A stretch of DNA of 34,604 nt, taken from the NCBI GenBank assembly GCA_020721905.1, contig DYLU01000032.1, positions 1-34,604 on the forward strand. Reading direction: 5' to 3'. Of this stretch, positions 18,115 to 26,075 are shown in pieces. The stretch's first letter is position 1. Each line of letters begins with the position of its first letter. Origin of the DNA: Leptospira biflexa. GTDB taxonomy: Bacteria > Spirochaetota > UBA4802 > UB4802. Under the pieces are notes generated by a model that saw only the letters and a list, made by a program, of their open reading frames with translations, had not been told where the DNA came from and made no database searches. The position numbers and the translations under genes are program-made.

Positions 18115-19874
18115 TTATTTTTTCTCATTCGTGCAAGCATTGCTGCACACTGCTTATCGATGATAATAATGTTGTTTTGATTGATTGAATATTTACCGGC
18201 GTTTATGGTGTAGAGTGGCTGTAGGGCTTTGATTTTCTCATCAAGTTCTTTTGCTTTTTGATAGTCCTGTATGCGTATACCTTTTTTTTGATATGATTGA
18301 ATCCGTTGTAGAAGTGTTGCACTATCAGCGCGTAATTTACGCAAAAGATACTGCTTGCTTGAGTATTCATTCATTATCCTTTGTATATCAAACTGCTTCA
18401 CAAATGGTATTACTGAGCGCATGGAAACTATTTTTTGCACTAAAGGACTGCCGTATTCTTTCTGTGCTTCATCAATTGCCTGATTAATAACAGATGAGTA
18501 TCGGTTGAGTGCTTCTTTTGCAAAATTATGACTATTGAAAAGTGCAATCCCTTTCTCAAGCGTTTCAATATTCATGGAGACATCCCTGTTGCATAGAGAA
18601 ACGTTGAGCATTTCATTTTTTTGTGCCGATAGTTCCTGTAATTGTATCTTTATGGAATGCAATGCATTGAGTGTTGCTGTGGCACTAACATTGTTTTTAT
18701 CAGGACAATCAATATAAATAAACGCTTTTAAAATATCTATAACACTTATAATGTCTGACACTGCAGGTTTGATGTATGCACCACATGATTGGGCATACGC
18801 ATGTAGCTGTGAAGCAAGATCATAAATGTGCTTATTGCGTGCTATGTAATCAACTGCAGGTTTTTGAAGTATCATAAGCTTGCAATAAAGTTCATTAAGC
18901 CTTGCATAATGAGAAAGATTGATTGACTGTGATTTAAAATATGTTACAAATGCAGTATAGGATTCTTCATTTTCAATGGCAACACCGTCGGTTGACTTCA
19001 TTGTTGCAATGAGTTTATCCTGCTTTTTTATTTCTTCCTGTACCGGTGTAATATAGGATTGTGCAATGGATTGTATTTCACCAAGTATCTGGCTGTTTTT
19101 TTCAGTAACTATCGCTTCCCTTATTTTAGTAATTTCATCTATGGCTTTTTTGTAATCAAAGCAGTGTGGAATTTGAATTTGATAGGTAATAATGCCCTGT
19201 GCAGTACGTGATGGCGTAAACGTATAATCTGGTTTAAACCCTTTTTCATATTTTTGTATAAGCGATAGTACCTGCAATCCAATTGTGTCATTATCATCAA
19301 GGCGGGAATTGGTCAGTATCTGGATGGCGCTTTTAATATTTTCACGCTGTTTTAAGTATGCTTCCTGCTGCATGATTTCATGCCATCTAATACTGGCTGT
19401 AAGGTCGTGATAAGAGGTGCATTGAGCCAGTATGTCATTGCTGCTTTTGTACATGAATGGTTTGTTGCCGGGATCTTTTTTCAATTCGTTAAAGAATGCT
19501 GCAAGTATCAATTCAGTATGGATTATTAGTATGTCATTACTGGTAATCTTTACAAATCTATGTGAATCATTGATTGCATTTTTTGTAGTGTTGATGGCAT
19601 CGCTGTTACGGCATAATGTGAGTATGTTTTGTAGTGTTTGTAATGCGGTAGTATCGTTTGGCTGTCTTTGTGTAGTTATACTGCAAAGGCTTTGTGCCAT
19701 ATAAATGCGGCTTTGCAGGTATTCTTTAACAAATGGTTCAATGTAAGGGAGTTTTTCAAGATGCTTTTGCTCTTTTTCTAAGTTTTTAGAATATGTGGCC
19801 CAGTATTGATTGGCATATACATGAGATGGTAATATAAGTAGCACTGATAGCAAAGCACAGTAAAAGTATTTCAT
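18075..19874 (-). CDS. Large helical exported protein of unknown function
   Basis: 599 residues with a signal peptide (MKYFYCALLSVLLILPSHVYA) and no lipobox, so probably periplasmic. The rest is predominantly helical and charged, with coiled-coil-like stretches (NLEKEQKHLEKLPYIEPF, EAQKEYGSPLVQKIV, AKELDEKIKALQPLY) and many Gln, Ser and Ala. There is no enzymatic motif I recognise. The start is ATG 19874 because GAGGATT lies just before it; an upstream TTG is part of that site. It stands alone between the FadL-like gene (same strand) and the divergent kinase. Possible roles include a surface or stalk scaffold, but that is a guess. Confidence 0.7.
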   Translation of the reverse strand: MKYFYCALLSVLLILPSHVYANQYWATYSKNLEKEQKHLEKLPYIEPFVKEYLQSRIYMAQSLCSITTQRQPNDTTALQTLQNILTLCRNSDAINTTKNAINDSHRFVKITSNDILIIHTELILAAFFNELKKDPGNKPFMYKSSNDILAQCTSYHDLTASIRWHEIMQQEAYLKQRENIKSAIQILTNSRLDDNDTIGLQVLSLIQKYEKGFKPDYTFTPSRTAQGIITYQIQIPHCFDYKKAIDEITKIREAIVTEKNSQILGEIQSIAQSYITPVQEEIKKQDKLIATMKSTDGVAIENEESYTAFVTYFKSQSINLSHYARLNELYCKLMILQKPAVDYIARNKHIYDLASQLHAYAQSCGAYIKPAVSDIISVIDILKAFIYIDCPDKNNVSATATLNALHSIKIQLQELSAQKNEMLNVSLCNRDVSMNIETLEKGIALFNSHNFAKEALNRYSSVINQAIDEAQKEYGSPLVQKIVSMRSVIPFVKQFDIQRIMNEYSSKQYLLRKLRADSATLLQRIQSYQKKGIRIQDYQKAKELDEKIKALQPLYTINAGKYSINQNNIIIIDKQCAAMLARMRKNNYSLSSVEYTIEK

Positions 19875-19977
19875 GATAATCCTCAAAGCTTTTTATTTAA
19901 TATCGATTCAAAAAGCTATGTGTATAACTAATATTTTTTTGTAGCGTAGGGTAAGATGTAGTGTTGCAGTAATTGTA

Positions 19978-20008
19978 TTGACAATGGTGGGTAATTATGA
20001 TTATTACC
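19978..20008 (+). promoter_or_regulatory. Promoter with operator before the PAS kinase
   Basis: TTGACA at 19978-19983 is followed after 17-18 bases by TTATTA/TATTAC (20001-20007). The inverted repeat GGTAAT-N7-ATTACC (19990-20008) lies in the spacer and over the -10, a typical repressor or autoregulation site. The leader would be about 90 bases. Confidence 0.45.
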
Positions 20009-20031
20009 TATAAACGATTTATATAAACGAT

Positions 20032-20085
20032 GCATGGTAAATGAACCACACTAATGTGTACATGAAATTTAATGTGTTACCATGC
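20032..20085 (+). promoter_or_regulatory. Predicted three-way-junction RNA in the kinase leader
   Basis: The closing stem is GCATGGTAA (20032-20040) with TTACCATGC (20077-20085), a perfect 9 bp. Inside it, ACAC-TAAT-GTGT (20048-20059) is followed directly by ACAT-N8-ATGT (20060-20075). The element ends 16 bp before the GTG start. A DNA-level inverted repeat for a regulator dimer is the alternative. Confidence 0.4.
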
Positions 20086-20101
20086 TGCACACAGATAGAG
20101 A

Positions 20102-21904
20102 GTGACGCAAAGAATGCAGCAAATGCAACGCAACTATTCAATGTATGAGCGATACATAACAATATTTGAGAATACCGGCGCAGGAACTATTCTCATTGAT
20201 GAAGACACCACTATAGTTATGGTAAATAATAAATTTGTTACCATGCTTGGATATTCTAAAGAAGAAATAGAAGGAAAGCGTAGCTGGACGGAATTCATTC
20301 ATCCTGATGATGTTGAACGAATGAAAGAATACCATTATGCGCGTAGAAAGGATCCTGATGCCGCGCCTAAGAATTATGAATTCAGAATTTTCACCCGACA
20401 GGGGAGTATGCTCTATATATATTTGACTATTGATATGATACCCGAAACTAAATTGAGCGTTGCGTCGTTAACAGATATAACTTCGTTGGTGCAGACCCGG
20501 CAGGCATTGCAAAAAAGTGAACAGCGGTACCGGATGCTGGTTGAGACAATGAATGATGGGCTTTTAGTACAGGATGCAAGTTTGACTATTGAGCATGTTA
20601 ATAAACGGTTTTGTGAAATCATAGGGTATGATGCAAATGAAATAATTGGTAAAAGAATTGAAGACTTTCTGGTGCCGGACCATAAAGAACATTTTAAATC
20701 TCAAATGAGAATGCGAGCTCAGGGTAAACAGGATGTTTATGAACTGGCATGGCAAAGGAAGGATGGATCGGTAGCGTATACAATTGTTTCACCAAGAGTT
20801 ATATCAGATACCCATACCATCTTTACCGGTAGTTTTGCGGTTATTACTGACATCACCGAAAGGAAGATATGGGAGATTACATTAAGGCAATCTGAAGAAT
20901 TATTTGCAAGTGTTTTTGATGCTACACCGGTTGCGCTGGCACTTGTTGATATGCAAACAGGTGAGATAGTAAAAGCAAATAAAATCTTCCGATCAATGGC
21001 AGGGATAAAACATGATGATCAAAAAAACCTGTTATTTGATACAGGTCTTGTAAAAAGATGTGATGTAAGAAAATTGTATAAGAAATTGCTGGAGTCAAAA
21101 AAGATTTCCGACTATGAGATAATCTTAAACCATGATGGTGCTGAACATATTGCAATACTTTCGGCAGAAATAATTCATATTCATGATAAAATATTTGTGA
21201 TTCTATCATTGACTGATATTACCGAGACAAGATCGCTGGAAAAAGAATTATTGTCTATAAGTGAAAGAGAACGAAGTAATATAGGACAGGATCTCCATGA
21301 TGATATTATCCCTCATCTAATAGGAATAGATGTAATGCTTAAAGCAATGACGCGTGGATTGCAGAGAAAAAAGAAAATTGCCATACATGAATTGGATGAA
21401 ATTAGAAAGCTTATTTCAGAAGTTGTGGTTAAGGTAAGGCAACTTTCTAAAGGGTTGAGCCCTGCTTATTTTATATCAAATCAGGGGTTGTCATTAATGC
21501 TGGAGGAATTGTGTGCTTTAACGCATGATGTGTATGGGATACTGTGTGAATATAAACAAAAAGGCAAGATATGTATTGCTGATCCAGATATTCTGACGCA
21601 CGTATATTATATTGTACAGGGAGCATTACATAATGCGGTAAAATATAGTAAAGCAAAAAAAATTGCAGTTATAGTCAATACTGGTGCAAGTGAGACTCAA
21701 ATTATTGTTGAAGACGATGGTGTGGGCTTTGATGTAAAGTCTGCTTATGGCATGGGGTTAAAGATTATGAAACACCGAGCTGAAACCATAGGTGCAGTGC
21801 TTACTATTAATAGCACAATAGGTATGGGTACTCAGATTATTTTAACATTAAAAACTAACAACGCTGATGCCAATGTATACAACAGTACGTATAGTAATTA
21901 TTGA
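20102..21904 (+). CDS. PAS-PAS-PAS sensor histidine kinase (HisKA_3, NarX-like)
   Basis: 600 residues, no membrane segment, so a cytoplasmic sensor. Three PAS domains (about 15-130, 140-260, 265-385; the second ends in the DITERK-type PAC sequence) precede the HisKA_3 dimer/phosphoacceptor helix with GQDLHDDIIPHL (His399). An HATPase_c domain follows: N box in QGALHNAVKYSKAK, G1 VEDDGVGFD, G2 YGMGLKIM. No PAS ligand residues stand out. The start is uncertain: GTG 20102 has GAGAG too close, and ATG 20114 is better spaced. The last 38 bp overlap the response-regulator gene, so they are a cognate, coupled pair. Signal unknown. Confidence 0.93.
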   Translation: MTQRMQQMQRNYSMYERYITIFENTGAGTILIDEDTTIVMVNNKFVTMLGYSKEEIEGKRSWTEFIHPDDVERMKEYHYARRKDPDAAPKNYEFRIFTRQGSMLYIYLTIDMIPETKLSVASLTDITSLVQTRQALQKSEQRYRMLVETMNDGLLVQDASLTIEHVNKRFCEIIGYDANEIIGKRIEDFLVPDHKEHFKSQMRMRAQGKQDVYELAWQRKDGSVAYTIVSPRVISDTHTIFTGSFAVITDITERKIWEITLRQSEELFASVFDATPVALALVDMQTGEIVKANKIFRSMAGIKHDDQKNLLFDTGLVKRCDVRKLYKKLLESKKISDYEIILNHDGAEHIAILSAEIIHIHDKIFVILSLTDITETRSLEKELLSISERERSNIGQDLHDDIIPHLIGIDVMLKAMTRGLQRKKKIAIHELDEIRKLISEVVVKVRQLSKGLSPAYFISNQGLSLMLEELCALTHDVYGILCEYKQKGKICIADPDILTHVYYIVQGALHNAVKYSKAKKIAVIVNTGASETQIIVEDDGVGFDVKSAYGMGLKIMKHRAETIGAVLTINSTIGMGTQIILTLKTNNADANVYNSTYSNY

Positions 21905-22547
21905 TGATCATCCGGTATTCAGGATGGGATTAAAAAAAATTATTGCCCAGGAAAAAGGTTTTACAATTGTTGGTGAAGCTGAGGATTCTGATGCCGGATT
22001 TTCTCTTATACAGAAGACTGTGCCTGATATTGCGATTGTTGATATCAGTTTAAAAAATAGCAATGGCCTATCGCTCATTCATGATGTGTCACGCCATTTT
22101 CCCAAAGTTAAAACGCTGGTTGTATCCATGCATGATGAGAAGGTATATGCAGTCAAGGCATTGCAGGCTGGAGCCAGCGGGTATGTAATGAAGAGCGAAA
22201 CAGCTGAAGTTATTGTTAGTGCATTACGAATGGTATCAATGGGTGAAGTATTCCTGAATCATTCTATAATGCAGGAAATGGTAACAAAAATTGCAAAAAA
22301 AGAATATGAATTATCGCCTATGGAAATTCTCACCGAACGAGAATTGACAATTTTTGAACTTATTGGCAAAGGGAAAACCACAAAAGAAATAGCACAATGC
22401 TTACATCTGAGTAGTAAAACAGTAGGAACCTATAAAGAAAGAATTAAAGAAAAATTACAACTTACAAATTCTGTTCAATTGATATACTTTGCAACAAAAT
22501 GGATGGGAAAGCCTTCCGATGTAGGAAAAAAAACCACAGAAAAATAA
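21867..22547 (+). CDS. NarL/LuxR-family response regulator
   Basis: 226 residues. The receiver domain (about 7-125) has the acidic pair DD (13-14), phospho-acceptor D59 in IAIVDIS, the Ser/Thr switch in VVSM and K109 in GYVMKS. A LuxR-type HTH (about 150-215, LTERELTIFELIGKGKTTKE and SSKTVGTYKERIKEK) binds DNA. The gene overlaps the kinase by 38 bp in another frame, so its translation is coupled. The receiver and HTH are closely similar in pattern to the C-terminal part of the fusion protein at 28730. Possible targets are its own leader or the acyl-CoA ligase gene 94 bp downstream; neither is proven. Confidence 0.94.
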   Translation: MPMYTTVRIVIIDDHPVFRMGLKKIIAQEKGFTIVGEAEDSDAGFSLIQKTVPDIAIVDISLKNSNGLSLIHDVSRHFPKVKTLVVSMHDEKVYAVKALQAGASGYVMKSETAEVIVSALRMVSMGEVFLNHSIMQEMVTKIAKKEYELSPMEILTERELTIFELIGKGKTTKEIAQCLHLSSKTVGTYKERIKEKLQLTNSVQLIYFATKWMGKPSDVGKKTTEK

Positions 22548-22603
22548 TACTTTTTTGTAATCATTTTTAAGCATATCAAGGATTGTACTGCAACCTTCCT
22601 GAT

Positions 22604-22620
22604 TGTAATAATATATTACA
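22604..22620 (+). promoter_or_regulatory. Palindromic operator candidate before the acyl-CoA ligase
   Basis: TGTAATA-ATA-TATTACA, a perfect 7-bp inverted repeat, ends 21 bp before the ATG. A weak TTGTAC lies at 22583-22588, so the palindrome may cover the -10. It is unlike the FadL-gene operator, so a different regulator is implied. Confidence 0.45.
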
Positions 22621-22641
22621 TTAAATAATAAGGAGGTTGGC

Positions 22642-24297
22642 ATGGGTAATTACAAACCTGGAGAACATTATGATTATCAATTAACGTTAGGTTCATTATT
22701 AAACGCCCCACTTGTATATAACCCTGATGGGGAAATTTTGTATCGTGATATTAAGCGATACACATATGAAGATATGTACGGAAGAGTTCACAAACTGGCA
22801 AATGTATTGTCTGATTTGGGTGTTAAAAAGGGAGATACTGTTGCTGTTTTTGATTATGATAGCCACAGGTATCTGGAGTGCTTTTTTGCAATACCAATGA
22901 TGGGAGCAGTGCTACAAACGGTAAATTACAGGTTATCTATTGAACAGATTGTGTATACGTTAAATCATACAGAAGCATCAGTGATTTTGGTCCATAAGGA
23001 TATGCTTTCAATTGTGGAGAATGCATATAAGCAATTAAAGCATGTTCACAGTATCATTTTGCTCACTGATGACAATGATGGTTACTCATCGTCACTATCG
23101 CTATCAGGTGAATATGAAATGCTGCTTCAAACAGCAGATGATACATTTGATTTCCCACATCTCAATGAAAATACCAGGGCTACAACCTTTTATACAACCG
23201 GGACCACGGGATTGCCAAAAGGTGTGTATTTTACCCACCGGCAATTGGTTTTACACACCCTCTCAGCGCTTGCAATGTTAGGCGCGTATGATAATATTGG
23301 ACGGTTTAGATCACATGATGTATACATGCCGTTGACACCCATGTTTCATGTGCATGCATGGGGGATACCCTATGTGGCTACGGTGCTGGGGGCTAAACAG
23401 GTATATCCTGGCAAATATGAGCCCGGGATGCTCATGAAATTAATAATAAATGAAAAAGTTACATTTTCGCATTGTGTACCAACTATTTTACAGATGATTC
23501 TTACTGCACCGGGGATAGATAAAGTTGATTTAAAAGGATGGAAGGTCATTATAGGTGGTTCTATGCTGTCAGAAGCTTTATGCAAAAAGGCTCTGGAGAA
23601 AGGCATAGATGTGTATACCGGATATGGTATGTCAGAAACCTGCCCAATTATAAGTTTGGCGCTTTTAAAAAAACAAATGTTACAACAACCTTTTGAAAAG
23701 CAGATTGGCTATAGAACAAAAACGGGGTTACCGGCGTTATTAGTTAGCATAGAAATCATAGACGAACACGGAAATCCACTGCCACATGATGGGAAAACTG
23801 CCGGAGAGGTAGTGTTCAGAGCGCCATGGCTAACACAAGAATATTATAATAATCCGGAAAAAACTAAAGAATTATGGGTTAATGGATGGCTTCATAGCCA
23901 GGATGTAGGAGTTATTGATGAAGAGGGGTATTTACAGATTACTGACCGGCTAAAAGACGTTATCAAAACTGGAGGCGAGTGGATTTCGTCTCTTGATTTA
24001 GAAAACATTTTAAGTCAGCACCCTGCTGTATTTGAATGTGCAGCTGTGGGAGTCCCTGATGGAAAATGGGGTGAACGACCTTTAATGGTGGTTAAATTAA
24101 AAGAAAACTTCCATGGTACAATAAGCCCGCAAAATTTACATGAATTTATGTTGAATGCGGCACAACAGGGGAAAATACCCAAATATGGCGTTCCCGATCG
24201 TTTTGAATTTGTTGCTGAAATACCAAAAACCAGTGTTGGTAAAATAGATAAAAAGGAAATCAGGAAACAGTATGGCACATCGCTAAGTATTGCCTGA
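22642..24297 (+). CDS. AMP-forming acyl-CoA synthetase
   Basis: Activates a carboxylic acid to acyl-AMP and then acyl-CoA. 551 residues with the P-loop in [13 protein letters not shown] (around 187-199), the A5 motif [10 protein letters not shown]7/A8 ([34 protein letters not shown], seen in pieces) and the A10 catalytic Lys in [11 protein letters not shown] near the C-terminus. The overall pattern matches medium/long-chain fatty-acyl ligases of the AlkK/FadD3-like group; the substrate cannot be fixed from sequence. AAGGAGG lies 7 bp before the ATG. It follows the kinase/regulator pair on the same strand, and a hairpin terminator follows it. It is a functional partner candidate for the FadL-like porin. 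Confidence 0.92.
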   Translation: MGNYKPGEHYDYQLTLGSLLNAPLVYNPDGEILYRDIKRYTYEDMYGRVHKLANVLSDLGVKKGDTVAVFDYDSHRYLECFFAIPMMGAVLQTVNYRLSIEQIVYTLNHTEASVILVHKDMLSIVENAYKQLKHVHSIILLTDDNDGYSSSLSLSGEYEMLLQTADDTFDFPHLNENTRATTFYTTGTTGLPKGVYFTHRQLVLHTLSALAMLGAYDNIGRFRSHDVYMPLTPMFHVHAWGIPYVATVLGAKQVYPGKYEPGMLMKLIINEKVTFSHCVPTILQMILTAPGIDKVDLKGWKVIIGGSMLSEALCKKALEKGIDVYTGYGMSETCPIISLALLKKQMLQQPFEKQIGYRTKTGLPALLVSIEIIDEHGNPLPHDGKTAGEVVFRAPWLTQEYYNNPEKTKELWVNGWLHSQDVGVIDEEGYLQITDRLKDVIKTGGEWISSLDLENILSQHPAVFECAAVGVPDGKWGERPLMVVKLKENFHGTISPQNLHEFMLNAAQQGKIPKYGVPDRFEFVAEIPKTSVGKIDKKEIRKQYGTSLSIA

Positions 24298-24311
24298 ATT
24301 TTTGCAATCAG

Positions 24312-24353
24312 TGGCCAGAGTAAATGGTATGAGAAAAACCATAGCTCTGGCCA
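24312..24353 (+). terminator. Hairpin terminator after the acyl-CoA ligase
   Basis: TGGCCAGAG (24312-24320) pairs with CTCTGGCCA (24345-24353), 9 bp, extended inside by ATGGT/ACCAT. It begins 15 bp after the stop. The following tract (ATCTTTATGG) is only weakly T-rich. Confidence 0.6.
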
Positions 24354-24664
24354 ATCTTTATGGTGCACTACACTCGTAGGGGAAATATTCATAATAGTAA
24401 TGTGTTAAAGTACAGAGGTAACGGCAACATCACAGTATGTATAAGCATAAATCTTGTTATGCATTAACGGACTAATATATATAATTGGTATCCATCCAGA
24501 AATTTTTTGATAAAAAAATGTATATTTCAGCAACTCTGTAAGGGAAATCCGTGATTAAAATGTATTTTCATTAAAATTATTGATTTATAAATAATAGACA
24601 GTTATATTGATACTATGGTGTTGCACTATAGCTGGTGTAAATTGTCATAGTAAAAAGTACGGGT
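24354..24664. other. Intergenic stretch before the J-domain gene
   Basis: Together with the hairpin before it, this is a 367-bp gap without a supported gene. The only element I can point to is the promoter at 24580-24608. The rest is AT-rich with no repeat or RNA structure that I can support. Confidence 0.5.
24580..24608 (+). promoter_or_regulatory. Sigma-70-type promoter of the J-domain gene
   Basis: TTGATT (24580-24585), exactly 17 bases, TATATT (24603-24608). It lies 57 bp before the start codon of the J-domain gene on the same strand. Confidence 0.5.
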
Positions 24665-24985
24665 ATGGATTACAGTAAAATCGAAGAAGCTGCACAATTA
24701 CTTGAATTAGGGGATCGTGCATCAATAAAACGCATCAAAGAATCATACAAAATGTTAATGCACCGGTGGCATCCCGATAATTGTCAGGAAGAAAGACATC
24801 GTTGCGAAGAAATGTCAAAGAAGATTTCTGCAGCGTATAAATTGCTCATGGATTATTGTAATTTGTATGCCATACCATTGAAGAAGGAAGTGATTGAAGA
24901 AGAAATGGGATATGACGATCCTGAAGTATTCTGGAAAAGAAAATTTGGCAATGACCCGCATTGGGGCGGTCCAGGGTATGGATAA
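24665..24985 (+). CDS. Small J-domain (DnaJ-like) co-chaperone
   Basis: 106 residues, mostly one J domain: helix II with SIKRIKESYKMLMHRW, the HPD tripeptide in RWHPDNCQEE that stimulates DnaK ATPase, and helix III with EEMSKKISAAYKLLMDY. It lacks the Gly/Phe, zinc-finger and C-terminal domains of DnaJ. A short acidic tail ends in GNDPHWGGPGYG. Cytoplasmic. The ribosome-binding site is weak. It is followed 76 bp later by the DUF1992 gene. In DNAJC28-type proteins a J domain and DUF1992 are fused, so these two probably act together. Confidence 0.85.
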   Translation: MDYSKIEEAAQLLELGDRASIKRIKESYKMLMHRWHPDNCQEERHRCEEMSKKISAAYKLLMDYCNLYAIPLKKEVIEEEMGYDDPEVFWKRKFGNDPHWGGPGYG

Positions 24986-25061
24986 AAAATATTTTACAAC
25001 AGCACCTGAGTGATATATGTTTGTTAAATGCTGTTAGTATAAATTTTAGAATGAGTTGAGC

Positions 25062-25430
25062 ATGTATATTTTTGAGCTTATTGCTGAACAACGGATACGT
25101 GAGGCAATGGAACGCGGGGAGTTTGACAACCTGCCGGGGATGGGCAAACCATTGCCCAAAGATGAGCTGGACAATGTGCCGCCTGAACTGCGTATGGCAT
25201 ATAAAATATTAAAAAATGCCGGGATAGTCCCGGAAGAGTTGGAGCTTCGCAAAGATATTTATTCATTGCAACAGCTTATTGATGCCTGCTGCGATGTTGA
25301 AGAGATGAATGGCCTTTTAAAACAGCTCAATGCAAAGCAGCTACGGTATAATATTCTTATGGAGCAGAAAGGTATCCATGTTACCGATTATGAATATAGA
25401 AAAAAGATAATGGAGAAATTATCAAAGTAA
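25062..25430 (+). CDS. DUF1992 (DnaJ-associated) protein
   Basis: 122 residues. The family core is clear: ELIAEQRIREAMERGEFDNLPGMGKPL, then PPELRMAYKILKNAGIVPEELELRKDI, seen in DUF1992 proteins from bacteria (YhdN-like) to eukaryotic DNAJC28. Biochemical function is not established to my knowledge. The rest is helical. I chose ATG 25062 over the TTG two codons upstream. It lies 76 bp after the J-domain gene on the same strand, and a bidirectional terminator follows. Confidence 0.88.
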   Translation: MYIFELIAEQRIREAMERGEFDNLPGMGKPLPKDELDNVPPELRMAYKILKNAGIVPEELELRKDIYSLQQLIDACCDVEEMNGLLKQLNAKQLRYNILMEQKGIHVTDYEYRKKIMEKLSK

Positions 25431-25437
25431 CAATGGT

Positions 25438-25467
25438 ATACGTCTGCCGTTAAAGCTGCGGACGTAT
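25438..25467. terminator. Bidirectional hairpin terminator
   Basis: ATACGTCTGC and GCGGACGTAT form a 10-bp stem with one G-U pair and a 10-base loop between the convergent DUF1992 gene and the minus-strand gene at 25476. It is flanked by AT-rich sequence rather than a long T run. Confidence 0.55.
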
Positions 25468-25475
25468 ATTAATAA

Positions 25476-25829
25476 TTATCTTCTTATTTTCTTGTTGGTT
25501 TTAGAAGGATTCTTTTGCAAATGAAGATAACGTTTGTAAGCCATCTCGGCAAATCGATGGAATATATCCTTTAAATCTGAATTTTCCCATAGAGATTGTA
25601 TGGATAAATCCATTTTTTTTATCGTATAATACGGTGGCATTGTAGCAAGCTCAATATCTTCTTCATTAATGGTGATTTCTTCTTTTTCAAAGGCTTTTTG
25701 CAGCATTGCCTGTATAGTATGAGAGAAGTACTTTTGAACATCAGTAACATCTTCCGAGGTGCTTATTTTTTCTCTGAACGGGGGGAGGAATTCTTTTTCT
25801 AATTTGCTGAATGAAACCTGTGTGGACAT
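25476..25829 (-). CDS. Conserved-looking small helical protein, function unknown
   Basis: 117 residues, no signal peptide or membrane segment, mostly helical with many Glu/Lys (KLEKEFLPPFREKISTSED, QAMLQKAFEKEEITINEED, IFHRFAEMAYKRYLHL) and a basic tail (NPSKTNKKIRR). The tail may contact nucleic acid, but no domain is recognisable. Evidence that it is real: AAGGAGG 7 bp before the ATG and a well-formed promoter with a palindrome on the same strand. It stands alone between a terminator and a divergent lipoprotein gene. Confidence 0.72.
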   Translation of the reverse strand: MSTQVSFSKLEKEFLPPFREKISTSEDVTDVQKYFSHTIQAMLQKAFEKEEITINEEDIELATMPPYYTIKKMDLSIQSLWENSDLKDIFHRFAEMAYKRYLHLQKNPSKTNKKIRR

Positions 25830-25856
25830 ACAAACCTCCTTGTGGTATAGTTTGTG

Positions 25857-25895
25857 TATATACTATAGTATATAGAAGAATGAAATAAAAATCAA
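25857..25895 (-). promoter_or_regulatory. Promoter with 18-bp perfect palindrome
   Basis: On the minus strand TTGATT (25895-25890), 17 bases, TATACT (25872-25867). The -10 lies within TATATACTATAGTATATA (25857-25874), a perfect 18-bp palindrome that would cover the transcription start and so could be an operator for the small gene at 25476. Confidence 0.55.
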
Positions 25896-25954
25896 GCATC
25901 AACTTTGTAAATGTGAGATAAAGAAATGTATCACACAGGGAATGCAAAGAGCAA

Positions 25955-26056
25955 ATGGGGTCAGAGCCGTATATACGTAAACTCTGTGAACACAGTGATT
26001 TTTAAACGTGGTGGAAAAATCAATTTAACACGCTAAGAACGCAGGGAATCCGCAGT
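25955..26056. repeat. Remnants of dispersed repeat families
   Basis: ATGGGGTCAGAGCC (25955-25968) is the exact inverted copy of the word at 17863. It is followed by CTCTGTGAACACAGTG (starting at 25982) and by ACGCTAAGAACGCAGGG (26030-26046). These recall the ACGCAAAG-type and CTCTGTG-type repeats scattered in many environmental genomes, often near GxxExxY genes. No gene of that kind is here. Confidence 0.35.
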
Positions 26057-26075
26057 GCACAAAAGGAAGGATACA

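Noticed and set aside
17863-25968. The two inverted 14-bp copies as ends of an 8.1-kb transposon
   Set aside because: The interval holds ordinary chromosomal genes with the same composition as their surroundings and no transposase or integrase. Independent small repeats are simpler.
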